Shown here in pieces: positions 14,752-24,031 of a DNA stretch of 24,031 bases. Made by a program: the position numbers and the translations under genes. The notes under the pieces are model-generated. The model was not told where the DNA came from. It made no database searches and worked only from the letters and a program-made list of their open reading frames with translations. Origin of the DNA: Pseudomonadota bacterium (GTDB lineage Bacteria > Pseudomonadota > Alphaproteobacteria > Sphingomonadales > Sphingomonadaceae). The stretch lies in assembly GCA_023422695.1 (NCBI GenBank), contig JAFAGN010000196.1, positions 1 through 24,031 on the forward strand, in the 5' to 3' direction. Position 1 is the stretch's first letter. Each line of letters begins with the position of its first letter.

Positions 14752-15966
14752 TTAGGACGCTTCGGGGCGCCGCGCCAGGCGCAGCCACACCAGGATTTGC
14801 AGCAGCGCGAGCAGCGGCAGGATCGCGAACATCAGCGAGGCGAAGTCGAACAGCAGCGCCGGGGCCAGCATGATCCATGCCTGATCGGCGTCGGGCAGCA
14901 ACCAGTGAAAGCGCCGCCGATCGCCCGAATCCTCGTACAACGACCGCGCCACCAAAATCGTCGCGGCAAGGCATGGCGCCAGCGCAGCCTCCGAAAACGG
15001 CGGCATCTGGTGTCCCGGCCCCGCCAGCGACACCAGCCAGGGAAATAGCGCCAGCAATATCCACGCAAAGGTGCGGATGACGTCGCGCACCCGGTCCTGC
15101 GCGGCGCTTTCCGCGCGAAATGACGACAGGAACCGCATCGCGGTCAGCCCCAGCCCGCCAAGGATGGCGACCAGCGCGCCTGCCGCCGCGAGCCCGCTCG
15201 CCGCCAACACCGCGACCGCAACCCACAGGAACGCGGTGATATAGGGTAGGTACCGCGCCGTCGTCGGCGATTTGACCAGCAACGGCCCGGCAAGCCGGAT
15301 CAACGGCATCATGATCGCCGACCGCCCGAACCCCATGCCGCCATATTCGACCTGTTGCAGGCTGGATTGCTCGATCAGCGCTGCGGTCGGGCGATCGGTG
15401 ACGATCGCGATCTCGCCCTGTTCGAACAGCGCCGGTTCGCAATAGAGTCGCCGCGCCCCCGATTGCACCGCGAGGCGCAGCAGGGTGAGCATCATGTCCC
15501 ATTCGCCCGGCATCGCGGCGAGTTCGGCGACCATCGGCTGCGAAATGCTCGCCAACCCGCCCCAGCGCCGCGTCGCGTCGATCCGCTCGAACCCTTGGGT
15601 CAGCGGCGTGTCGCCGGTCACGAGGATCGCGGGCGCGCCGGGCCTCGCAATCGCGGCATAATGCGTCCCGCCCGCGCGCAGCCCGTCGGCGACCAGGATG
15701 ATGCGGTCGTCGTCTTGTACCAGCCCCATCAGGTCGGTGGCGGCGCGGACCGGGGTCACTTTCACGCCGCGGCGGCGAATGCGGTCGCAGGTGGCCAGCA
15801 GATCGGCGGGGAGCGCCGCAACGGCGACCGCGATATGCGTCACGCCGACGTCGGCCAGCCGCGCCGCCTGACGCTCGATCAGCGTCTCGCCCGCCACGGT
15901 GACGAGCGCGCGCAGCCCGCCGTCGGGCAACACTTCGCTGGCGCCGATCAGCGCAATCAATGCCAT
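14752..15966 (-). CDS. Membrane protein with degenerate nucleotidyltransferase-like N-terminus
   Basis: The 404-residue protein has an N-terminal half (1-205) that reads like a sugar/inositol nucleotidyltransferase fold: MALIALIGASEV start, VAGETLIERQAARLADVGV at 24-42 and a DDRIILVADGLRA segment at 86-98. The GxGxR/xP nucleotide loop of active enzymes is absent. The C-terminal half has about five or six hydrophobic segments (near 241-280, 298-316, 327-342 and 364-396) but no CDP-alcohol phosphotransferase motif (DGxxAR...D...D). The layout recalls fused inositol-phosphate cytidylyltransferase/DIPP synthases with both active sites lost or replaced. The ATG at 15966 is chosen by the start of the fold. 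It is divergent from the SDR gene. Confidence 0.72.
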   Translation of the reverse strand: MALIALIGASEVLPDGGLRALVTVAGETLIERQAARLADVGVTHIAVAVAALPADLLATCDRIRRRGVKVTPVRAATDLMGLVQDDDRIILVADGLRAGGTHYAAIARPGAPAILVTGDTPLTQGFERIDATRRWGGLASISQPMVAELAAMPGEWDMMLTLLRLAVQSGARRLYCEPALFEQGEIAIVTDRPTAALIEQSSLQQVEYGGMGFGRSAIMMPLIRLAGPLLVKSPTTARYLPYITAFLWVAVAVLAASGLAAAGALVAILGGLGLTAMRFLSSFRAESAAQDRVRDVIRTFAWILLALFPWLVSLAGPGHQMPPFSEAALAPCLAATILVARSLYEDSGDRRRFHWLLPDADQAWIMLAPALLFDFASLMFAILPLLALLQILVWLRLARRPEAS

Positions 15967-16074
15967 CGGCGGGCGGTATGATCGAAAGAAGCCACGGTTC
16001 ACCGTCATATGGCGCCGGAACGGTTTGGCAAGCATCGCTTGTCGGACCGCGAAACGGCGTGATACGCCGGGCGG

Positions 16075-16782
16075 GTGACAGAGCATGGATCGGCCATCAT
16101 CATCGGGGCTTCGGGCGGGATCGGCGCCGCGCTTTCCGATGCGCTGCAAGCCGGTGGACGCCATGACGTCATCTACCGCTTCGCGCGCTCGTTTCCGGCC
16201 CCGCACCGCATCGACATTACCGATCAGGCGTCGGTCGCCGCGGCCGCGGCGCTGGTTCGCGACAACGGTCCGCCGCCGCGGCTGGTCATCGTCGCCACGG
16301 GCCTCCTCCATGACAGGGAGCACCAGCCCGAACGCAAGCTTGCCGACCTCGATCCCGACTGGATGGCGCGGAACTTCGCGGTCAACACGATCGGCCCGGC
16401 GCTGGTCGCCAAATATTTCCTGCCACTGCTGCCCCGCCGCGGTCCCACGCTGTTTGCGATGCTGTCGGCGCGCGTCGGCAGCATCGGCGACAACCGCAGC
16501 GGCGGCTGGTACAGCTACCGCGCCTCCAAAGCCGCGCTCAACCAGCTCGTGCGCAGCTTCGCGATTGCCGAGACGCGGCGCAATCCCGATGCACTAGTCG
16601 TCGCGCTGCACCCCGGTACCGTCGACACCAGTCTGTCGGCGCCATTCCAGCGCGGCATGCCGCCCGAAAATCTGACCGCGCCGCCCGTCGCCGCCGCCAA
16701 TTTGCTGCGCGTGCTGGGCGCGCTGACGCCCGCCGAAACCGGACGAATTTTCGCATGGGACGGCAGCGAAATCATTCCCTGA
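16075..16782 (+). CDS. Short-chain dehydrogenase/reductase (C-factor/CsgA-like)
   Basis: The 235-residue classical SDR has the cofactor loop GASGGIG at 11-17, the structural NTIGPAL at 104-110, catalytic Ser131 in LSARVGS and Tyr148/Lys152 in YSYRASKAAL. The HPGTVDTSLSAPF segment at 179-191 and overall length match the short CsgA-like group. The substrate cannot be told. The start is GTG at 16075, immediately before the Rossmann strand; no ATG lies close. It stands between the divergent membrane-protein gene and gyrA, with 82 bases before gyrA. Confidence 0.88.
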   Translation: MTEHGSAIIIGASGGIGAALSDALQAGGRHDVIYRFARSFPAPHRIDITDQASVAAAAALVRDNGPPPRLVIVATGLLHDREHQPERKLADLDPDWMARNFAVNTIGPALVAKYFLPLLPRRGPTLFAMLSARVGSIGDNRSGGWYSYRASKAALNQLVRSFAIAETRRNPDALVVALHPGTVDTSLSAPFQRGMPPENLTAPPVAAANLLRVLGALTPAETGRIFAWDGSEIIP

Positions 16783-16864
16783 AAACCCACCGAATCGCTG
16801 GCCTTTCCCGCCATGGTCGGCTAGGTAAAAAGCACTTCCCGAAAAGCAGAAAAAAGGCCGGGTC

Positions 16865-19581
<2,717 letters not shown>

Positions 19582-19585
<4 letters not shown>

Positions 19586-19890
19586 CCGCCTCGACCGCCT
19601 TCAAGGTGCTGACCCAGCAGCAATGGGCCGATTTCGAACGCGAGCGCGTGTTTCGCGGTGCCCCGGTCGACATCGCCGACGGCTATATCCACCTGTCGAC
19701 GGGCGAGCAGCTTGAAAGCACGATCGCCAAACATTTCGCGGGCCAGTCGCCGCTGATGATCGCCGAGGTGGACCTGCTCCTCCTCGGCGACGCGATCCGC
19801 TGGGAAGCGGCGCGCGGCGGCGATTTATTCCCGCACCTCTATGCCGAGCTGCCGATTCACGCGGTGGTGAGTTTGCAGAAACGCGACTGA
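19582..19890 (+). CDS. DUF952 family protein
   Basis: The small cytoplasmic protein of 102 residues has the DUF952 hallmarks: FKVLTQQQW near the start, then DGYIHLSTGEQL at 33-44 and a C-terminal LFPHLYAELP. The biochemical role of this family is not established; the fold has been related to ADP-ribosyltransferase-like or glutathione-transferase-linked proteins, and I make no functional claim. The ATG overlaps the gyrA stop, so it is translated from the gyrA mRNA. Confidence 0.85.
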
Positions 19891-19998
19891 AGTATTCGTT
19901 TAATCGAACGATCGTCGCGGTTGGTCGGTTCTTGCTTCGCCTGCCCTCATCAGCCTACCACTGTCGGCCATTGCACAATGCACTGGGGGAAAACGACA

Positions 19999-22068
19999 AT
20001 GCGCCTGATTCTTGCCGCCGCCCTGCTGGCGTCGACCGCCCTGCCCGCCGCCCACGCGCACGAAACCGCCGCGCCAGCCGCGCAATCGAAACCCGTCCCC
20101 AAGGAAGAGTTGCTCAAGCCGCCCGCCGACGCCGTGCGCTATGTCGTCGTGTCCGAAGCCGGTCAGCACGGCAACCAGTGGCGCTGGCAGCTTCCCGACG
20201 GGCGCACCGCCTATCGCTGGTCGCAAGAACTGCGCGGCTGGATCACCGAGATGGACCAGGTCAACACGATCGCGCGCGACGGCACGATCACGGCGATGAC
20301 CGTTCGCGGCGTCACGATGTCGGGCGACGCCGCCGAAGACTATCGGATCGCGAACGGCCGCGCGACTTGGAAAACCGCGATCGACGCGGGCGAAGCGGCG
20401 GCGGGCGGCTGGTATATTCCCGCGGGCGGGGTCGGTATCGCCAACGCCCCGCTGATCGACGCGCTGGCGGCGGCGGGCGATGCCGGGCTGAATTTCCTGC
20501 CCAGCGGCAAGGGCCGCATGACGCTCGGCGCGACGCAGACGATCCAGGGACCGAGCGGTCCCAAAACCGTCCAGCTCGCCTTTGTCAGCGGCATATTGCC
20601 GTCGCCCTACCCGGTCTGGCTCGACGAGAATAAGCGCTATTTCGCCGACATCAGCTTCATCTCGGTGATCCCTGCCGGATATGAGGGCGCATTGCGGCAG
20701 CTGCGCGATGCGCAGGAAGCCGCCACTGCCGCCGAGGTGGCCGGTATCGCCAAACGCTTCCTGGCGCCCGCCGCGAAAGCCCCCGTCCTGTTCGACAATG
20801 TCCAGCTGTTCGATGCCGACAAGGGTGCATTTCTGGCCAACCGCGCCGTGCTGGCGCGCGACGGCAAGATCGCCGCGATCGGCGCCGCGGGGTCGCTGAC
20901 CGCACCCGCTGGAGCAAAGGTCATCGACGGCCGCGGCAAGACGCTGGTGCCGGGCATCTGGGACAGCCACCTCCATATCGGCGACGATTGGAGCGTGCTG
21001 TCAAACGTGGCGAACGGCATCACCAGCTTCCGCAGCCCCGGCACGACCTTCGACCGCGCCGTCGATGCGACCAAGCGCCGCGCCGACGGCAGCCTGCTGA
21101 TGGGCGAACCCTTCATCTCGGCGATCATCGACAAGAAAGATCCGCTCGCGGCGCAGGGCGCCGAAGTGGTCAGCAGCGAGGCCGAAGCCATCGCTGCGGT
21201 GCGGCGGATCAAGGACGCCGGGCTGTGGGGGGTCAAATTCTACACCTCGATGAACCCGGCGTGGATCGCTCCTGCCGCCGCCGAAGCGCACCGACTTGGC
21301 CTGCACGTCCACGGCCACGTCCCCGCCACCATGAAGCCCAGCGAAGCGGTCGCGGCGGGTTATGACGAGTTGACCCATCTCAATTTCGTCGTGATGGAAT
21401 CGATGCCGCGCGACGTCATCGACCGCGCGAATACGCGCCAGCGGATGGAAGGCCCGGCGCGCTATTTCAAGGATATCGACCTCGACGGCCCCGTGATGTC
21501 AGGCTTCATCGCCGATCTCGCCAAGCGCAAAACCTTGGTCGACCCGACAATCGTGATCTTTGAAGGCATGCTGACGCAGGACGGCGGCACGCCGCACCCG
21601 GCCTATGCGCCCTATATGGGGATCATTTCGCCGGTCATCGAACGCTCGGTCTTCACGGCCGGCGGCTATCCGCTGATCGAAGGGCTGACCCGCGACGATT
21701 ATCGCAAAAGCTATGCCAAGATGGTCGAACTCGTCGGCCGTCTGCACAAGGCAGGCGTCCCGATCGTCGCCGGGACCGACGGCTGGGGCATCGAACTCGT
21801 CCGCGAGCTCGAAATCTATCAGCAGGCGGGCTTCACCGCCGCCGAAGCGATCCAGAGCGCGACGATCATCCCCGCCCGCGTCGTCGGCGCCGACAAACGC
21901 ACCGGCTCGATCGCGGTCGGCAAGCAAGCCGACATGGTGCTGGTCGACGGCGACCCCGCCACCGACCTCGGCGCGCTGCGCCGCGTGGTGACCGTGGTGA
22001 GCGACGGCTATGTGATGGATGCGGACGAATTGCGGAAAGCCGCGGGGTTTGGTGGGCGGCCGAAGTAG
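19999..22068 (+). CDS. Exported metal-dependent amidohydrolase with large N-terminal domain
   Basis: The 689-residue protein begins with a signal peptide (1-20, cleavage after AHA). Residues 40-260 are a strand-rich domain I do not recognise. The amidohydrolase TIM barrel follows, with its beta-sandwich part starting at about 264. Metal and catalytic residues are visible: His324 and His326 in WDSHLHIG, Lys413 in GVKFY (candidate carboxylated Lys), His438 in LHVHGH, His460 in DELTHLN and Asp594 in AGTDGWG. The end GSIAVGKQADMVLVDGDP is typical of imidazolonepropionase/prolidase-like members. The substrate could be a peptide, a cyclic amide or an ester. The start at 19999 is set by the signal peptide and by GGGGGA about 8 bases upstream. 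Confidence 0.88.
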   Translation: MRLILAAALLASTALPAAHAHETAAPAAQSKPVPKEELLKPPADAVRYVVVSEAGQHGNQWRWQLPDGRTAYRWSQELRGWITEMDQVNTIARDGTITAMTVRGVTMSGDAAEDYRIANGRATWKTAIDAGEAAAGGWYIPAGGVGIANAPLIDALAAAGDAGLNFLPSGKGRMTLGATQTIQGPSGPKTVQLAFVSGILPSPYPVWLDENKRYFADISFISVIPAGYEGALRQLRDAQEAATAAEVAGIAKRFLAPAAKAPVLFDNVQLFDADKGAFLANRAVLARDGKIAAIGAAGSLTAPAGAKVIDGRGKTLVPGIWDSHLHIGDDWSVLSNVANGITSFRSPGTTFDRAVDATKRRADGSLLMGEPFISAIIDKKDPLAAQGAEVVSSEAEAIAAVRRIKDAGLWGVKFYTSMNPAWIAPAAAEAHRLGLHVHGHVPATMKPSEAVAAGYDELTHLNFVVMESMPRDVIDRANTRQRMEGPARYFKDIDLDGPVMSGFIADLAKRKTLVDPTIVIFEGMLTQDGGTPHPAYAPYMGIISPVIERSVFTAGGYPLIEGLTRDDYRKSYAKMVELVGRLHKAGVPIVAGTDGWGIELVRELEIYQQAGFTAAEAIQSATIIPARVVGADKRTGSIAVGKQADMVLVDGDPATDLGALRRVVTVVSDGYVMDADELRKAAGFGGRPK

Positions 22069-22110
22069 GGAGCGCCTCGCTATACCCCCAACATATGTTC
22101 GACCTTATCG

Positions 22111-22140
22111 ATGTCCGCTAACGGGTGGAAAGTTGCCATT
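22111..22140. repeat. 30-base intergenic motif (GGGTGG core), copy 3
   Basis: This copy begins ATGTCCGCTAACGGGTGG and ends TTGCCATT. It aligns gap-free with 11663-11692 (shared ATGTCCG, GGGTGG, AAG and terminal TT), although the terminal palindrome has decayed. It opens the 379-base gene-free stretch 22069-22447, which otherwise holds two palindromic repeats and no gene that I can support. Confidence 0.45.
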
Positions 22141-22146
22141 CCCATA

Positions 22147-22229
22147 TTCGTCATCCCGGCGAAGGCCGGGATCTCGCCGGGGCGGTAAAACGATAGGGTG
22201 AGATCCCGGCCTTCGCCGGGATGACAATG
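22147..22229. repeat. Inverted pair of palindromes (GTCATCCCGGCGAA family)
   Basis: Two hairpins lie in opposite orientation: ATCCCGGC/GCCGGGAT with a GAAG loop at 22153-22172, and the same stem with a CTTC loop at 22203-22222. The flanks are TTCGTC and GACAATG. This is the same architecture as 1163-1258: dimer of inverted units, 8-bp stem, GAAN-type loop and GTC just outside the stem. The sixth stem pair is swapped (G-C here, C-G there) with pairing kept. Confidence 0.82.
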
Positions 22230-22234
22230 CTATA

Positions 22235-22396
22235 GATCCTCCCTGTCGCGAAGCGATGGGGGAGTCGCAGACGGCGCGTAGCGCCAGCGGGACCGTCCGC
22301 GAAGCGGATGGTGGAGGGGCGGCAACGGTAGCGCCAAAACCCCTCCGTCAGCGCTCCGCGCTGCCACCTCCCCATGGCTTCGCCACAGGGAGGATC
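22235..22396. repeat. Large inverted repeat with GATCCTCCCTGT ends
   Basis: The left end at 22235-22264 begins GATCCTCCCTGTCGCGAAGC and runs into GGGGGAG. The right end at 22368-22396 is its approximate inverse, CTCCCCATGGCTTCGCCACA followed by GGGAGGATC. Internal GAGGGG near 22314 and CCCCTCC near 22340 are complementary, and short GCGC/CGCG hairpins fill the arms. It abuts the preceding repeat within six bases. It resembles a large repeat I associate with sphingomonad intergenic regions. Confidence 0.72.
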
Positions 22397-22447
22397 ACGA
22401 CCGCCATTGGCCGCAAACACACCCTCATCCCCCGCTGCACGCTCCAC

Positions 22448-23008
22448 TCAACGCCGCTTCGCCCGCCACGCCCGCACCGCCGCCATCGTCTTTTCGACAT
22501 GCGCCTGCGGCTTGCTATCGGTGTAGCTCAGCAAAATCGTCCCGTTCGGGGCGATCACATAGGATGTCCGACTGGACAGCATCGATCCGTCGGGGCGCTG
22601 CATCGTCGCGTCATATTGCGCGGCGACCTTGGCGCCGGGATCGGCGGCGACGGCAAATTTGTCGCGGCACGCCGAGCGTGAGAATTCGGCGACGCGGTCG
22701 ATGTTGCCCGCGGTCACCCCGATCACGCGCGCGCCCAGCTGGTTGAACTTGCCGTTCGCCTCGGCGAACAAATGCGCCTCGACGGTGCACCCGGGCGTGA
22801 AGGCGGCGGGGAAGAAATAGAGCACGACCGGCCCGCCGCGCAGCGTCTGTTTCAACGACAGGCTGAACTCCTTGCCGCCCTGTGCCGCGGTCAGCGTGAA
22901 GTCGGGCGCTTTGGCGCCTTGCTGAAGCGCCGCGATGCCCTGCACCGGCAGCGCCGCCAGCGACACACCCAGGCCGCACCAGAGGGCAATTTTCGTCAGG
23001 CTCTTCAT
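22448..23008 (-). CDS. Exported peroxiredoxin (BCP/PrxQ type)
   Basis: The 186-residue thiol peroxidase reduces hydrogen peroxide or organic peroxides. An N-terminal hydrophobic segment (about 5-27, ending near IAA) suggests export to the periplasm. The thioredoxin-like core begins APDFTL at 34-39. The peroxidatic Cys74 is in FTPGCTVEAH, within the PxxxT/SxxC frame, and Cys114 in SRSACRDKF is the likely resolving residue; the cysteine five positions after Cys74 found in many PrxQ proteins is absent, so this would be the other two-Cys arrangement. GGAGA precedes the ATG by about 8 bases. It is divergent from the dioxygenase gene, 97 bases away, and the two could share regulation. Confidence 0.88.
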   Translation of the reverse strand: MKSLTKIALWCGLGVSLAALPVQGIAALQQGAKAPDFTLTAAQGGKEFSLSLKQTLRGGPVVLYFFPAAFTPGCTVEAHLFAEANGKFNQLGARVIGVTAGNIDRVAEFSRSACRDKFAVAADPGAKVAAQYDATMQRPDGSMLSSRTSYVIAPNGTILLSYTDSKPQAHVEKTMAAVRAWRAKRR

Positions 23009-23105
23009 CGGCTGCTCTCCACAAGTTCAGTTCGCAGGATGCGGGCAAATGAACGCCGCGTCCAGAGCGATTGACCCCGCCGCACATTCGGCGCAGCATC
23101 GCGCC

Positions 23106-23948
23106 ATGACGCTCACCATCACCCCCAGCGGCCAGGCGTGCGGCGCCCGCGTCACCGGCGTCGACCTGACGCAGCCGCTCGCGCCCGGCACCGTCGCCGA
23201 AATCCGCGCCGCATGGCTGGACCATCACGTCCTCGCCTTCCCCGACCAGCGAATGAGCGACGACGATCTCGAACGCTTTACGCAATATTTCGGCGGTTTT
23301 GGCGACGATCCCTTCATCAAGCCGGTTGTCGGCCGCGAGCATGTGATCGCGGTCAAGCGCCGGGCCGACGAAACCTCGCCCTTGTTCGCCGAAAACTGGC
23401 ACAGCGACTGGAGCTTTCAGGCGCGCCCACCCGCCGGAACCTGCCTGTTCGGAATCACCATCCCGCCTGTCGGCGGCAACACCGAATTTGCCAACCAGCA
23501 CGCCGCGCTCGACGCGATGCCCGCTGCGCTGCGCGCGAAAATCGAAGGACGCAACGCGGTCCACAGCGCGCGCGGCGGCTATGCGCCGTCGGGGATGTAC
23601 GGCGCGGCGGATAAGGATCGCAGCATGGACATCCGCTCGGGCGACGAAGCGCTGGCGACGCAGCTGCACCCCTTCATCCGCCGCCACCCCGAAACCGGCC
23701 GCGAGGGGCTGTTCGGCTGCGCGGGTTATATCATGGGCATCGAGGGCATGGACGATGCCGAGGCGCTGCCGATCCTCTACGAACTGCTGCAATGGCAGGG
23801 CCGCGAGGAATTTCGCTACAGCCATGCCTGGGAACCCGACATGCTGATCCTGTGGGACAACCGCTCCCTCCTCCACCGCGCCACGGGGGGCTATGACGGC
23901 TACGACCGGCTGCTCCACCGCACGACGATCGCGGCGTGGGATGGGTAG
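23106..23948 (+). CDS. TauD/TfdA-family 2-oxoglutarate-dependent dioxygenase
   Basis: The 280-residue non-haem iron oxygenase couples 2-oxoglutarate decarboxylation to hydroxylation of a substrate. The iron facial triad is His99 and Asp101 in NWHSDWSF and His257 in LLHRATGGYDG; Arg272 in LLHRTTI would bind the 2-oxoglutarate carboxylate. These numbers almost coincide with E. coli TauD (99, 101, 255, 270). No taurine transporter or sulfonate gene is nearby, so the substrate (taurine, aryloxyacetate, alkyl sulfate or other) is unknown. The ATG at 23106 gives the standard family N-terminus; longer frames would overlap the divergent peroxiredoxin gene. Confidence 0.9.
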   Translation: MTLTITPSGQACGARVTGVDLTQPLAPGTVAEIRAAWLDHHVLAFPDQRMSDDDLERFTQYFGGFGDDPFIKPVVGREHVIAVKRRADETSPLFAENWHSDWSFQARPPAGTCLFGITIPPVGGNTEFANQHAALDAMPAALRAKIEGRNAVHSARGGYAPSGMYGAADKDRSMDIRSGDEALATQLHPFIRRHPETGREGLFGCAGYIMGIEGMDDAEALPILYELLQWQGREEFRYSHAWEPDMLILWDNRSLLHRATGGYDGYDRLLHRTTIAAWDG

Positions 23949-23991
23949 CGAGGTAGCGGGAGACAACTGCTTTGGGGCGGTTTCCTGACAC

Positions 23992-24014
23992 GTCGCCCCC
24001 GGGGAGGCGGGGGC
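23992..24014. repeat. GC hairpin repeat (GTCGCCCCCG family), copy 2
   Basis: GCCCCCG at 23995-24001 pairs with CGGGGGC at 24008-24014 around GGGAGG. With the leading GTC it matches the reverse complement of 1-23 at 21 of 23 bases, so the two copies lie in opposite orientation. It follows the dioxygenase gene, and a degenerate TTTGGGGCGG motif at 23971-23980 precedes it. The element may continue past the window end. Confidence 0.6.
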
Positions 24015-24031
24015 CGCTTGCAGCCAATTCC

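Noticed and set aside
22256..22681. A 141-codon plus-strand frame downstream of the amidohydrolase
   Set aside because: Its first part is repeat sequence and its second part is antisense to the peroxiredoxin gene.
22611..23966. A 451-codon minus-strand frame opposite the dioxygenase and part of the peroxiredoxin
   Set aside because: It is antisense to a gene with a complete iron-binding triad and out of frame with the real peroxiredoxin, whose signal and Cys motifs lie in the other frame.

Overview
The window looks like ordinary chromosomal core of a high-GC alphaproteobacterium, most probably a sphingomonad (Sphingopyxis or a close relative). The basis is the gene order trpG-trpD-trpC-moaC-moeA-lexA with comEC and gltX following, an alphaproteobacterial SOS box (GTTC-N7-GTTC) in front of lexA, the citrate synthase and gyrase sequences, and several families of palindromic intergenic repeats of a kind I associate with sphingomonad genomes. 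The genus is an inference from memory of such genomes, not from a search. I found no rRNA, tRNA, CRISPR array, insertion sequence, prophage or defence island.

Layout. 84-1154: exported alpha/beta hydrolase. 1325-5866, plus strand: tryptophan genes trpG, trpD and trpC, then molybdenum cofactor genes moaC and moeA; trpG/trpD and moaC/moeA overlap by ATGA. Repeat elements sit between the hydrolase and trpG, inside the trp operon between trpD and trpC, and between trpC and moaC. 5880-6616: autoregulated lexA, whose 3' end overlaps the convergent comEC (6570-8729, minus). gltX (8788-10254) is divergent from comEC and is followed by gltA, which ends in a textbook intrinsic terminator. 11750-12316: small lipoprotein with more AT-rich codons than its neighbours. 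12406-15966, minus strand: a histidine-kinase-like protein lacking the phospho-accepting histidine, a translationally coupled helical protein of unknown function, and a membrane protein with a degenerate nucleotidyltransferase-like N-terminus. 16075-19890, plus: SDR oxidoreductase, gyrA and a DUF952 gene. 19999-22068: exported metal-dependent amidohydrolase. 22448-23948: divergent pair of an exported peroxiredoxin (minus) and a TauD-type dioxygenase (plus).

How the genes work together. trpG/D/C supply anthranilate synthase glutaminase and two middle steps of tryptophan synthesis; trpE, trpF, trpB and trpA are not in view. moaC and moeA supply an early and the last step of molybdopterin cofactor synthesis. 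lexA controls the SOS response. The rest are mostly independent housekeeping genes.

What deserves a second look. The coding content is conventional and I see no clear new multi-gene system. The best candidates are (1) the pseudo-kinase with its coupled unknown partner, (2) the degenerate nucleotidyltransferase/membrane protein, and (3) the dense set of intergenic palindromes. Two of those palindrome copies differ by compensatory base-pair changes in their stems, which argues that the hairpin itself is conserved.
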